Shown here piece after piece: positions 22,121-33,451 of a DNA stretch of 64,000 nucleotides. The notes under the pieces were generated by a model, which ran no database searches, was not told where the DNA came from, and saw only the letters and a list, made by a program, of their open reading frames with translations. Origin of the DNA: Halichoerus grypus (taxonomy: Eukaryota > Chordata > Mammalia > Carnivora > Phocidae); NCBI RefSeq assembly GCF_964656455.1, contig NC_135718.1, forward strand, positions 131,237,966 through 131,301,965. The letters are read 5' to 3'. Both the position numbers and the translations under genes were made by a program. Each line of letters starts with the position of its first letter. Within the stretch, counting starts at the first letter, position 1.

Positions 22121-23230
22121 TTTTGTTGTTGTTTTTAATCAAAGTATACCAGACATATGTGAAAATGCACAAAGCCTAAGTGTACAAGTCAACAAATTAT
22201 GACACAGTCAACATACCCATATAACTGCGACCCAAATCAAGAATTTAATTGTTACTGGAATCCCAGAAGCCCTCCTCATTTTCCCTCCCAGCCACTACCC
22301 CACCCTCCTTACCAAAGGTAACCTCTAACACCATAGAATAGTTTTGCCTGGTTTTGAACTTTATATAAATGAAACCATTTGTGTAGGTATCATTTTGTGT
22401 CTGGATTCTCTCAATATTATGTTTGTGAAATTCATGCAAATCACATTGTGGTAGCCGTGGCTCATTCATTTGCATTGCTTTACTGTATGGCATTAAATGA
22501 ACGTACTATAATTTGTTTATCTGTTATTTTGTGTTTTTTTTTTTTGTTTTTTTGTTTGTTTTTTAAGTAGGCTCCATGCTTGTGGAGCCCAGCGCCGGGC
22601 TTGAACTCACGACCCTGAGTTCAAGACCTGAGCTGAGATCAATAGTCAGATGCTTAACCGACTGAGCCACCGAGGTGCCCCTGTTATTCTGTTGATGGAC
22701 ATTGGAGTTGTTCCCAGTTTGGAGTTATTATGAATAACGCTGCTATAACAATTTTGTTCGTGTCCTTTGGGTACATTTCTGTTCATATTTCTGTTGGATA
22801 TATACCTAGGAACAGAATTACTAGGTCATAGAGTAATTCTACGTTTAGTGTTAGTAAATGCTCCTAAATAATTTTTTCAACTGCTCATGTTAATTACACT
22901 CCTGCCAGCATGTCTTAGAGTTCCAGTTACTTCACATTTTCAGCAACACTTTGTTTAGTCAATCTAAATTTAAAAATTGTAGCCATTCAGGTGGGTATAG
23001 AGTGGCATCTCATTGCGGTTTAAGTTTACATTTCCCTGATAGCCAATGAGGTTAATTAAGCACCTTTTCATATCCTTTGTCATTTGGGTATCTGTTCAAG
23101 TATTTTGTCCATTTTTTGGGGTCCATTTTGTATTTGGCTTTCTGTCTTACTGCTTTGTAGGAGTTCTTTAAATATTTCAAATATGAGTCCTTTGTTGGTT
23201 TTAGGTATTGCAAGTATTTCTATGAGTATA
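22120..23230 (-). mobile_element. Reverse-oriented old L1 with nested SINE
   Basis: Read on the minus strand, this is the ORF2 end and 3' UTR of an L1M element. Plus-strand landmarks are TTATTATGAATAACGCTGCT, GGATATATACCTAGGAACAG and TGGCATCTCATTGCGG. A reverse Can-SINE interrupts it at 22,531-22,680. Confidence 0.8.
22531..22680 (-). mobile_element. Older Can-SINE nested in L1
   Basis: Reverse orientation: T-rich tail, then ...CTTAACCGACTGAGCCACC GAGGTGCCCC. Target duplication CTGTTATT on both sides. More diverged than the others, hence probably older. Confidence 0.85.
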
Positions 23231-25050
23231 TAAATACAGAAGACTTTGGTTTTGGGGTCTTCTGAAGCCCCAGGACCACTGGGACAAAACTGTGAGCTCT
23301 GGGTCCATTTTGATCACTCGTGTATTCTCGGTTCCTGGCCCTTAGTAGGACTCAGAAAATACATTGAATGAGTAATGGATGAGATAGATAAGACTCATCC
23401 AGGTAGTTTGCCCTGTGTTGTGCTGATCCCTAGGGTCAGACATCGAGAGGGGCTGGAGGGAGCAGATTTCCTTCCAGCCCAGCCAGCTGTGACCTTGGGA
23501 AGGGGAAGACACCCAGCCCTTCCCTACTAAAAGAGCAGAAATAGCTACAGTCTGTGAAGAGAGAAGCACGGATGTAGGGAGCGGAGGTCACAGATGAAAA
23601 GACAGGAACTAGCAGCAGGTAGCGAGCCAGCCAGATGCTTTAGAAGGAGGGACTCAGCTGGGGGTGGACGCTCAGAGACCCTCAAGGAGACGGTGAGCAT
23701 CACAGCAGACAAGAACCTCCGAAGTTCACATGGGCCTCCTACTGCCTCAAGACGGGCCCACTCCTAAAGCTTGTTAGCCTAGAGAGCTCTCCTACACGTA
23801 GACACACTTTTCCCTCTCTGAAGGCGCTGCCTCGAGACTTTGGTTGCCAGGTCTCGTTCCCACCTCCCCGAGGGGAGCTCGTTTTTTCAGATCTGGGCTT
23901 GACTTCCTCATGGTCTGTAATGTCCATCCTGAAGATGGAAGATGATTATGTCACTGCCAGTCCCTTCTCCAGGAAGTCTTTCCCCAGGCCTGTGGCGTTC
24001 TATAGCACTTCTCTGTCACTGTCTTTCTCCCCAGTGTCCTCTCTTTTCTTCCTTCGGGCACAGCAGACACCAGGTCAGCTCAGAAGTCTCTATAGGAGAG
24101 GGATTTCTCCCTTGCAACACTCTAACACACTCCCAGCATCCCTCTCCCCGGTCCCTAGAAGACAGTGAGGCTAGTGGTGGCTTCAGAATTTTCTATATAG
24201 GAGGACTTTGAGGTAGAAGACTGGTGGGAGAGGAGCTAGATGGTGTGTCATGAAGTGGTGTTTGTATAGCAACCACAGTATTTTCACTTAGAATATGAGA
24301 TTTTTCGGTGGGGGTGAAGGATTTGGGGGAAGGGGGAGGTGTTGCTCACCGACAGGGGCCTGTGGAGGAGCCTGTGAAGGAAGCATCTCTGTGGGGCAGC
24401 CTGCTGCAGTCTTGCTTGGGACTTTTCCTAATAGGGGTTCATTTAGCTTCAATCCTGAGGTCCTCCATGGCCCGCGGCCTTCCTTCAGGGACAACTGAAG
24501 TCTACTAATGGCTTCTCCATGGACTACCTGGATACTCATCCTGAAACATCATGAAATTCCAGAGCCCTGTACATCCTGGATCCCCCAACCAGCATGTTAT
24601 AGTCACAAGACTAGCCTGACATGGCTGGAAACTTTTCTGTCTTTTGTTTCTGCTGGGGAAGGGGTGCCCCCTCCCATTTTTCCCCTTGCCATAACCCCTC
24701 CCCTGCTATCTCCCTCCCAGAGGTCAACTTCTTTCCTGCTGCCCAGAGCTGAGGTGATATCCCCTTCCGGCTTCATTCAGTTCTAGGAGGATGTAGTGAT
24801 GGGGGTGGGATAGGGAAGTGTGGCCATCTGTGCTCAGGGTTGGTTGTTCTCACCACTGCCTTTGCTTCCCTATAACTGCACTGCCCTTTCCCAAAGTGCC
24901 CTGGATACTCTCTCTGGATTCCTTTGGGCGGGAAGGTTCCAACTATTTCGAAGCTGCAGTTCTGAAATCACTGGATATCGCTGGAAAGCCCCAGGGGCAA
25001 GCAACACTGTCTGGTGAACTATAACTGGGGATACAGTAGTAATCTTTGAG
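23231..25050. other. Intergenic, mostly unassigned
   Basis: An L2-like piece at about 23,290-23,375 is the clearest repeat. I see no exon, promoter or young transposon. Confidence 0.4.
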
Positions 25051-25265
25051 AGGAAGTGTGCAGAGTGGCACGTGCCCCAGTTTTGTAACCACAAGGGTTT
25101 GAATCCATGCTCAGCCACATATTAGGTGTGTGACCTTGGCTAAGCTCCTTTATGTCTCCGAGCCATATCTATAAAATGGAGACACTACTCTCTTTTTCAG
25201 AGATGCTGTGAGGATTAGTGATAATACAGCATTTGGAACACTTCCTGCACATAGTAAGAATATTA
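25050..25265 (+). mobile_element. MIR fragment
   Basis: Matches the MIR layout: GGGTTTGAATCC, then GTGTGACCTTGGCTAAGC, then TATAAAATGGAGAC, and a TGTGAGGATTAG tail. Confidence 0.75.
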
Positions 25266-25589
25266 TGATTCCACCAAAGAGGAAGAGGCACCATCAAGGA
25301 TTAGGCATATGGAAGGGGCAGGTCAGACTCTCTCGGGGACGCACACTGAAGTCTAGCCTTTGCAGACTCCGAGGGCACTCCTAATTGGGAAGGGTTAAAG
25401 ATGGACAATTTTCAGCCTCGTGGATGCCGGTGGGGAGCTAGTCTCAGGGCAGCAACCCTACAGTAGGTTATCAGCCAGATATGGGTAATCTTTATCTTTC
25501 CAGAGCCAGGATGCAAGAGGATCCTAATTTGCAAACCAGGTTATCGTTTTAAACTGCCCTCTGTGTTTACTGTTCTTTAATTATCCAAT

Positions 25590-25840
25590 AGCCCAGTGTT
25601 TCCTAAACTGGCCTGGTCATAGGAATCACCTGTGGGCACTTCTTTTAAAATATGGATTTCCAGGACTCTCTTCTGGAAATACTGTTTCCAGAATCTGGTG
25701 CCAGGCCAGGAAATCCACCCTTTTAATTGGTGCCCCAGATGACTCCCGTGATCTGTCCAGTTTGGGGAATGGTGCCCCAGCCTGGTGGTTTTTAACCACG
25801 ACTGCATATTAGAACCTCCTGGGAAGTGCTAACAAAAATA
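25590..25840 (+). mobile_element. MER5A-like fragments
   Basis: MER5-like words (CATAGGAATCACCTGTGG, TTTTTAACCACGACTGC). Probably two overlapping or rearranged copies. Confidence 0.5.
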
Positions 25841-25850
25841 TACCTTTGTC

Positions 25851-26040
25851 GGGGTGCCTGGGTGGCTCAGTTGGTTAAGCGACAGCCTTCGGCTCAGGTC
25901 ATGGTCTCAGGGTCCTGGGATTGAGCCCCGCATCGGGCTCCCTGCTCAGCGGGAGGCCTGCTTCTCCCTCTCCCCCTGCTTATGTTCCCTCTCTTGCTGT
26001 GTCTCTCTGTCAAATAAATAAATAAAATCTTTAAAATATA
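25851..26040 (+). mobile_element. Can-SINE
   Basis: Typical head and CT-rich region, then CAAATAAATAAATAAAATC. Target duplication ATATACCTTTGTC, with a TA dinucleotide expansion at the 3' junction. Confidence 0.95.
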
Positions 26041-26259
26041 TATATATATACCTTTGTCATAGGAGGAAACACTGAGCTTTGTCTGGGAAGGCTCTGGAAG
26101 TCTTCAAAGACATGGAGATGCTTCAGTTGAATCTTCCTGTGTGGATTTATCTATTAACTCATTTAATCCTAATAATTATGCTATGAAGTAGGCTGTTACA
26201 ACACAATAGGTCAAAAACAAGTCCATGGATTGGAGAAAGGTAGGTATATTGAAAAGTTA

Positions 26260-26570
26260 TCTAGGTTAGTCATTAGGGAAATGCACATCAAAATCACAAT
26301 GCAATACTACATCACGCTCCCTAGGTTGGTCATTAAAAAAAAAAAAAAAAAGCAAAGCCCAGAAAATAAGCCTAGGTTGGCGAGGATGTGGAGAAATTGA
26401 AACCCTTGTATATTTGCTGGTGAGAATGTAAAAGGGTGCATCCACTGTAGAAACATTTTGTTGTTTCCTCAAAAAGTGAAGCATAGAATTACCATCTCCC
26501 TAGCAATTCCACCCCTAAGTCGATGCCCTAAAGAATTGGGAATAGAGAAAAGCATTCTAGCTGGAGCAAA
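26260..26570 (+). mobile_element. Old L1 fragment
   Basis: ORF2-end L1 words: TAGGGAAATGCACATCAAAA, GGCGAGGATGTGGAGAAATT, CTAGCAATTCCACCCC. Confidence 0.8.
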
Positions 26571-27833
26571 CAGTGAAATGGCAGGCAGGCCAGAGAGAAT
26601 GTGGCATTTTTGGGGAACAGCAGGTTTTTCAATATGTAGGGGGATGCATGTTGGGGTGCAGAGGGAAAAGACAGTGTGGTACTTTGTGATGATATCAGTT
26701 ACACAGCTTGAGACTTATCTTACTTGGACTTTTTGTTTGATGTGCTGGTTTTGTTTTCCCAAGTAGATTGCAAGGTCCTTGAGCATAGATACTTTATATT
26801 TTTAAATTTATACTAATTTCTAATGCCTTATATTTTAAAATTTCTGTGCTGTTGGCTGACATGTTCTAATTTTTAAAAAAGATTATTTTTTTCTTTTTAA
26901 GAGTAGTTTTAGGTTTACAATAACATGAGAGAAAGGCACAGAGACTTCCCATATACCTCCTGCCCCCATAAACATAGCCTCACCGTTATCAATATCACTC
27001 ACCAGAGTGGTACATTTCCTACCAAGGATGAATCAACATTGACATATTGTAATCCCCCAAAGTACATCATTTACCTTAAGGTTCCCTCTTGGTGCTGTAC
27101 ATTCTATGGATTTGGACAAATGTACAATGGTATGTTTATCATTATAGTGTCATATGGAGTATTTTCACTGCCCTATCCTTTGTGTTCTGCCTGTTCCTAA
27201 CACCGCCTCCCCACGACCACTGATCGGATTATTTTCCTGTCTCCATAGTTTTGCCTTTTCCAGAATGTCCTATAGTTGGAAACATACAGAGTGTAGCCTT
27301 TTCAGACTGGCTTCTTTTACTTAATAATACACATTTAAGCTTCCTCCATGTCTTTTCATGGCTTGATAGCTCGTTTCTTTTAGTGCTGAATACCCTTCCA
27401 TTGTGTGGATGGACCCCAGTTTATCCATTCACCTACTGAAGGACATCTTCCTTGCTTCCAAGTTTTGGCAATTGTGAAACAGGTCTTTGTGTAGATAAAT
27501 GTTTTCAACTCTTTCAGGTAAATTCCAAGGAGTGCGATTGGTGGATCCTATGGTAAGAGTTTTGTGAGGAACTGCCAAACTGCCTTCCAAAGCTGCCATA
27601 GTATTCTGTATTCCCCCCAACAATGAAAGAGAGTTTCTGTTGCTCCGTATCCTCACCAGCATTTGGTGATGTCAGTGTTCTGGATTTTGGCCATTCTAAT
27701 AGGTGTGTGGTGATATCTCATTGTTTTAATTTGCATTTCCCTGATGATGTATAATATGGAGCATCTTTTCATATGCTTATTTGCCATCTACATATCTTCT
27801 TTGGTGAGGTGTCTGTTAAGGTCCTTTGTTTTA

Positions 27834-28028
27834 TTATTTATTTTTAAAGATTTATTTATTTATTTGACAGAGAGAGAGCACAAGCTGGGTGAGCGGCAGG
27901 CAGAGGGAGAGGGAGAAGCAGACTCCCCAGTGAGCAGGGAGCCCGATGTGGGACTTGATCCCAGGACCCCAGGATCATGACCTGAGCCAAAGGCAGACGC
28001 TTAACCAACTGAGCCACCCAGGCGCCCC
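27834..28028 (-). mobile_element. Can-SINE
   Basis: Reverse SINE ending CCACCCAGGCGCCCC. Target duplication AGGTCCTTTGTTTTA / AGGTCTTTTGTTTTA. Confidence 0.95.
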
Positions 28029-28043
28029 AGGTCTTTTGTTTTA

Positions 28044-28209
28044 AACATTTTTTATTTAAATTCAATTAATTAACATATAATGTATTATTGTTTTCAGAGG
28101 TACAGGCCTGTGATTCAACAGCCTTGTATAATACCCAGTGCTCATTACATCACATGCCCTCCTTAATGTCCATCACCCAGTTACTCCATCCCCCTACCCC
28201 CTCCCCTCC
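28044..28209 (-). mobile_element. Carnivore L1 3' end (5'-truncated)
   Basis: Plus-strand words AATTCAATTAATTAACATAT, ATACCCAGTGCTCATTAC and CCATCACCCAGTTACTCC mark an inverted carnivore L1 3' UTR. The TCTGTTAAGGTC duplication flanks it together with the adjoining SINE. Confidence 0.8.
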
Positions 28210-28684
28210 AGTCTGTTAAGGTCTTTGGCCCAATTTTTATTCAGGTTGTTTGTTTTCTTTTTGTTCTGTTTTAAGAGTTTTTTGGTATGTTTTGGATAGC
28301 AGTTCCTTATCAAATATGTCTTTTGACATTTTAACTTAAACTTACAAATTGAGTTCTCCTTCCTCAATCAGACCCTCAGATAGTGAGTCTCATTCACTCT
28401 CACAGTGTCAATTTATGATGTTAGGTTGATAACTCCCAAATATCTTTGTCTTAGACTTTTCTTCTGAGCTCTAGGTTTGGATGTCTCAGCACTTCCAGCT
28501 CATGATATCCAAAATGGAGCTTGTCATCTCCTAGATATCTGCTCCTTCTTCAGTAAATGAAGTCACCTCCCATTTGCTCATGTCAGCCAACTGGGGAGTC
28601 ATTCTTGATGCCTTCCTCTACCCTACCTCCCCACTACCCATCAATCACCAAGTGCCATCCATTGACTCCACCTCCTAAATACCT

Positions 28685-29470
28685 AAAAAAAATTTTTTTT
28701 TATTGAGGTAAAGTTCACATATAAAAATGAGCCATTTTAGGGGCGCCTGGGTGGCTCAGTCGTTAAGCGTCTGCCTTTGGCTCAGGTCATGATTCCAGGT
28801 CCTGGGATCGAGCCCCGCATCGGGCTCCCTGCTCAGCGGGAGGCCCGCTTCTCCCTCTCTCGTCCCCCTGCCTGTGTTCCCTCTCTCGCTGTGTCTCTGT
28901 CAAATAAATAAATAAAATCTTTAAAAAAAAAAAAAAAATGAGCCATTTTAAAACATACAATCCATTGGCATTTAGTACACTCACAATGTTGTGCAACCAT
29001 CAGCTTTATTTAGTTCCAGGACATTTTCATCACCCCAAAAGGAAACCTTTTACCCATTAAACATTTACTCCCCTCTCTCCCAGCTCTACTAGCCTGCTTT
29101 CTGTCTCTGTGGATTTCCCTATTGTGGACATTTCATATAAATGGAAACCACGCCACAGGTGACCTTTTGCGTCTAGCTTCTTTCATCCAGCGTGATGTTT
29201 ACAATGTTCCTCCATGTCATAGTGTGTGTTAGTATTTCATTCCTTTTTATGGCTGAAAAAAAGTTCATAGTATGGATATAACATATTTTATTTATCTCAT
29301 TCATTTGTTAATGGACATTTGGGTTGTTTCTACCTTTTGAATACTATGAATAGTGATGCTATGAGCTATTGTGTACAAACTTCTGTTTGAGTACTTCTTT
29401 TCCGTTCTTCTGGGTACATATGTAGGAGTGGAATTGCTGGCTCATATGGTAAGTCTACATTTCACTTTCT
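28685..29470 (-). mobile_element. Reverse-oriented old L1 with nested Can-SINE
   Basis: Inverted L1 3' UTR words (TTATTGAGGTAAAGTTCAC, GTTGTGCAACCATCAGC, GGACATTTTCATCACCCC). A forward Can-SINE interrupts it at 28,740-28,938. Confidence 0.8.
28740..28938 (+). mobile_element. Can-SINE nested in L1
   Basis: Complete element. Target duplication AAAAATGAGCCATTTTA on both sides. Confidence 0.96.
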
Positions 29471-29507
29471 GAGGAAACAAGATAAAGAAATCTATTAAAA
29501 ACCCAGG

Positions 29508-29606
29508 GGTGGGTCTCCTGGCTGGCTCAGTCGACAGAGCATGCTATTCTTGATCTTGGGGTTGTGAATTCAAGCCCCACGTTGGGTATAGAGATTACTT
29601 AAAAAC
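29508..29606 (+). mobile_element. Old, short Can-SINE
   Basis: Diverged tRNA-like head (CTGGCTGGCTCAGTCGACAG) and B-box region (GTGAATTCAAGCCCC), then an A-rich tail. Confidence 0.75.
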
Positions 29607-29643
29607 AAAGTCTTAAAAAAAAAACAAACCAAAAACAAAACCC

Positions 29644-29836
29644 GGGGCGCCTGGGTTGTGCAGTCGGTCGAGAGTGTGACTCTTGGTTTTGGCTCAGGTC
29701 CTGATCTCAGGGTGGTGTGATGGAGCCCTGCTTCTGGCAACAGGCTTGGCTCGGGGTCTGCTTGAGATTCTCTCTCCATCTGCCCCTCCCACTCATGCTC
29801 TCTCTCTCTCTCGCAAATAAATTTAAAAACAAAAAC
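29644..29836 (+). mobile_element. Can-SINE beside the preceding one
   Basis: Head GGGGCGCCTGGGTTGTGCAG, CT-rich region and GCAAATAAATTT tail. It appears to have landed in the A-rich tail of the older SINE just upstream. Confidence 0.9.
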
Positions 29837-30542
29837 AAGGATGTTTCTGCCACTTGGGATTCCGTGCTGGTGCAGAGCAGTGAATGTGTATCACCCCACA
29901 CACATATTCCTGAGACTAACACAGTTCAGGCCCCAGAGAAATACTTCTCTACAGAGCTCGCCTTATGTCTTCAGAAAAAAAAAGACACGTGAACACCCTG
30001 AAGATGGGTAGGTTCTGTCCCTGTGAACTTTTGAGACGCCACATGGCTTTGGAGTGCAGGGAGGAACTGAGCTGTCGAAGTGCTTAGCTAAGAGAAAAGA
30101 AAATTGACTTGTCAAATCCTTCCTCTTGATAGCATGACTGCAACGGATTCCTGCACGACATGTTCTTTCTCAGCAGTGCCGAGTGTCCATTTTCTTACTC
30201 CTCTTTGAGTTCCAATTTCTGGTTCTGGACGTAGTCATGAGCTAGTGTAGTATTTACAACATTGCACACGGTGGCTGAGGAATATCTTTTGGTATTAAAC
30301 ACTTTATATTGTTCTTACATTTTTATATTTGTAGGTTTGGATGTAACATATATGAAGCATGATACTTACCCTTTTTATTGACAGCTACGTGGACACTGAA
30401 CAGTAAAACTGCAAGTAGTTTCATTTTTATAGAATTATTTAGATTTAAATTTTCAAAAAAAAATGAATGCAGACTTTGTGTCTTTCTACTATCCCCTCTG
30501 GGGGAGAATATTGGATTCAGAATGGCCAAGTTTTTAGCATCC

Positions 30543-30586
30543 CGGGTTCAACATCAAGGGACTCCGGGTTCAACACCAAGGGACTC
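30543..30586. repeat. 22-bp tandem duplication
   Basis: Two head-to-tail 22-bp units (CGGGTTCAACATCAAGGGAC plus TC) that differ by one base. Confidence 0.9.
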
Positions 30587-31329
30587 CAGCCACACTTTAT
30601 TCCTTTCCTTTCCCAGCCTCTTTGCTTATGACTATTTTGTCTTCCTTCCAACCTCAGGGAGTGAGGTGTGAGTAAGAAGCTTGAGCCAAATCCCTGATGG
30701 GATGTAGGTTTATAGCAGGAGCTTTTTCAAGGTGGATTTGGGGAGTGGTAGATGGATGCAGGTGGGGGTGGAGGAAAGTTCCAGATTCATTGTCCCTTTC
30801 TGCCCAGAGTCTTAGAGCTCATGTTGTCCTGGTCTGGCCAGCACTCTCGGCCACTCTTTTCAGAAGCCTTCAAGGGCCACAGGGCTGGAAGGTCTGCATT
30901 CTTCGAACCGGGATTTGGAGCTGTTCCCTCTCAAGGGCCTTCCTTCCCACTCCAGAGTCTGGAAAGACTATCCTTTCTGGCGCGAGAAGAGAGTGGTGAG
31001 ACCCAGTGGGGACAACGTCCCCGCTCAGTCTTCTCCCAGTTATCCAATGGATTATTAGAGACCCAGCTGTCCCCAAACTCAGAGAAGGGAAAAAAGCTGA
31101 ACCCAGAAGCTGGGGTGGGGGTGGTAAGGAATGTTGGCAGACAGAGGGAGAGGTGTGAATAGAGAGAGGTCAGCCAGGGGAACAGCGAGAGCTTGAGCTA
31201 AGAACCCAAGCCAATGGTAAAACAGCCTTTGTCCTTGAGATCTCCTTGGATCGAAATGAATGAGCTACACATCAGAGGTTCTGGGGGCAGGCGGTGTGGT
31301 GCAATTGCAAACTTGGACTTGGGGATTTT

Positions 31330-31580
31330 TGACTGGCATTTGAATTCTGGGGCTGCCCTTTAAGAGCTATGGCATCTTGGGCAGATGACCTCTTTGAGTC
31401 TCAGTTTCTTTCCTCTTCAGTACTCTTAGCACAGGCTTTGGACTCAGAGAGACTTTGCCCCCAACACCTGCACGACCTTGGGCAAATTACTTAATCTCTG
31501 GGTCTTAGTTGCCTCATCTATAAAATAGGAGCACTAACACCTTGGAGCTGTTGTGAGGATTAAGTAAGATAATGGATGGG
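31330..31580 (+). mobile_element. MIR fragment
   Basis: MIR words: GCACGACCTTGGGCAAATTA, TCATCTATAAAATAGGAG, GTTGTGAGGATTAAGT. Confidence 0.8.
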
Positions 31581-31609
31581 AAGTAGATTCCATTATTAAT
31601 TAGGACCAT

Positions 31610-31765
31610 GGAACAATGGTGCATTTGGGGCCAGGTGACATGGGCTTGGATCTGCCCCCAGCTAGGTGTGTAACCCCTTTGAGGACCAATTCCTTCTCTG
31701 TAAGAAGGGGTAATAATACTTTCTTCGTGGGGCTCCGATGAAATAAATAAGGTGTACGAAAGCAC
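31610..31765 (+). mobile_element. Second MIR-like fragment
   Basis: TGGGCTTGGATCTGCC, then GTAAGAAGGGGTAATAATAC and GATGAAATAAATAAGG. A diverged MIR next to the first. Confidence 0.55.
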
Positions 31766-32714
31766 TTTGTACAGCTCTGTACGAAGGTGAAAGACTGTCT
31801 GTTCTTCAGCTCACCCTCTAACAAAGGCTGAATAAGTCCTGAATTGGCCAAAAAAAGGGAGGGTGAGGGAAGGAATGTGAATCTTAGGGGGAGTAGCGAA
31901 AAAGCTCAAATAATCCCCACACTGTGTTTCTAACTCTTTCCATTAAGCCTAAGCTCCAAGGAAGAGCTCACGGCCAAGGGCACGGAGGGAGGTAAGGAAT
32001 TGGGGATATGGGGGTTGTGAGGTGGGAAAAGGAGCCTTCTGCTGTCAAACCCCAGGAAGGCATGAAAGGTCTTTGGTGAGGCAAAAAAGAGGGAGTCTCT
32101 CAAGTCCCAGCTCCTCTGGTCTCCCTCTCTGACCCCAACTCCCTTGTGACTCACAAAGCTCAGCTCCCAGCCTTGAGCCAAGAAAGGCTGCCTTCCAATG
32201 CCCCCTACCTGGCAGCTACTAAGCGGATTCAAATATGCTCAGGGTTGGATTCCAGAGAAAGAGGACAGGGGCTCTGCTGTCCCCTAAGGCAGAGTAGCTT
32301 GCCCCTCCTCTGCCCACCACCTGGGGCAGAGCCCCTCAAGTCAGGCTCCTCCTTGCTCCCCCACCCCACACCCACCACTTCGTTTTGAGAGGTCAGAACC
32401 AGGACTTGATGCCAGAGCCCTGCTGGTCCTGGGCCTCACTGCAAGGCGGGATCATGAGTGCGCTTCTCTTGGGAGCTCAGCCTATAGGATGTGCCAGGGA
32501 AATGTTTCCACAGATTAGTGCCTCCTGGGGTGGGACAGCAGCAGCAGGGTGGCAGGGACAGGACAGGGGAGGGAGGAGGGAGCAAAGCCCAGGGAGCCCT
32601 TGGGAGGAGCCCAAGGACAGAGGCTTTCTTCTCTAGGCTCCAGCCTCCAGAACCAGGAGGTTTGGGGTTCCTGCAAAGTCCCCTGCCTCAGTTTCACCTC
32701 TCAGTGACCGCCTG

Positions 32715-33327
32715 ATGCTACATCGCTCACTTTATTTGACCCGGTTGTTGTGGTAATTACGGTAGTATCACAGTTTGACTAAGTTCTGCTCCAGATGTAG
32801 AATAAATTAGAGGGATGCAGGGGGAGGGATGCAGGGGCGGGAGAGGAGAGATGAAGGGCCAGCTAAAAAATCCAAGGCAAGGGGGAGGACAAGAAAGGAA
32901 GTTACAGCAAAAAGAAATATATCAGTGATGGAGAAGGCAGCCTGGCGAGCATGCCCTAAATTACACGCCTCTAGAAGGTAAAACCTGGTTGAGGTTTTCC
33001 AAATCTGTATTTGTCAAGTCAGGCCTTTACAAAGAGCAGTTAAATAACCAGTGTAAGACCAACAAGCCTGGTAACTTCTGAGATCGGGACAAGAAGGCAG
33101 TAAATGCCGGTCGGCCGAGGGATGCAGATGCTTGGAGGAAGAAGCCAGGTTCCTGCCGGCCCTGCCCTACCCCTTGGCCTTGATCTTTGGTGACTTCAGG
33201 AGGGAGTAAGGCTGGTGGGTGACGGATCACCAAGTGGTTTTGACCCAAAGTTTCATCAACATGAGCTTTCCCCGTTGGGTTAGTCTTGGCTGGGGTCCGG
33301 CGCCCCAATCCAGCTGGCTCCTCGACC
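32715..33327 (-). other. PM20D1: PM20D1 3' UTR (inferred)
   Basis: The stretch between the TGA at 33,328-33,330 and the AATAAA at 32,731-32,736. No intervening repeat recognised. Confidence 0.6.
32731..32736 (-). promoter_or_regulatory. PM20D1: PM20D1 polyadenylation signal (AATAAA)
   Basis: Sense-strand AATAAA about 590 nt downstream of the stop codon, the only canonical signal seen between the stop and here. A 3' UTR of about 600 nt would result. Confidence 0.65.
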
Positions 33328-33451
33328 TCACAGTTCGTGCTGGTGAGGCGCTGGCTCTTGGTCTGCGTCAGCGCTCTGGATAAACTCAAAGATGAATTTC
33401 ACCTGGGTCTCGTAGGCTGGGACTGAGATTTTCTCATTGATTCCGTGGATG
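33328..33451 (-). CDS. PM20D1: PM20D1 exon 13 (S463-L503, stop)
   Basis: Acceptor CACTCAG. Encodes [10 protein letters not shown], with the last zinc-ligand His465, then [16 protein letters not shown] and the C-terminus HQHEL, TGA at 33,328-33,330. Confidence 0.97.

Larger units (their letters stand above)
26880..28330 (-). mobile_element. Reverse-oriented old L1, layered with younger insertions
   Basis: Plus-strand landmarks of an inverted L1 3' UTR and ORF2 end run from about 26,900 to 27,833 and resume after 28,210. The interruption consists of a Can-SINE (27,834-28,028) and a younger carnivore L1 3' end (about 28,044-28,209). Confidence 0.8.
29837..32710. other. Intergenic 3' flank of PM20D1
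   Basis: Contains a 22-bp tandem duplication at 30,543-30,586 and MIR copies at about 31,330-31,765. No gene is visible; the open frames lack family resemblance. Confidence 0.45.

Noticed and set aside
22600..22680. tRNA gene suggested by A-box/B-box-like sequence and the CTTAACCGACTGAGCC motif
   Set aside because: These motifs belong to the tRNA-derived heads of Can-SINEs, repeated throughout the window; no cloverleaf gene stands alone.
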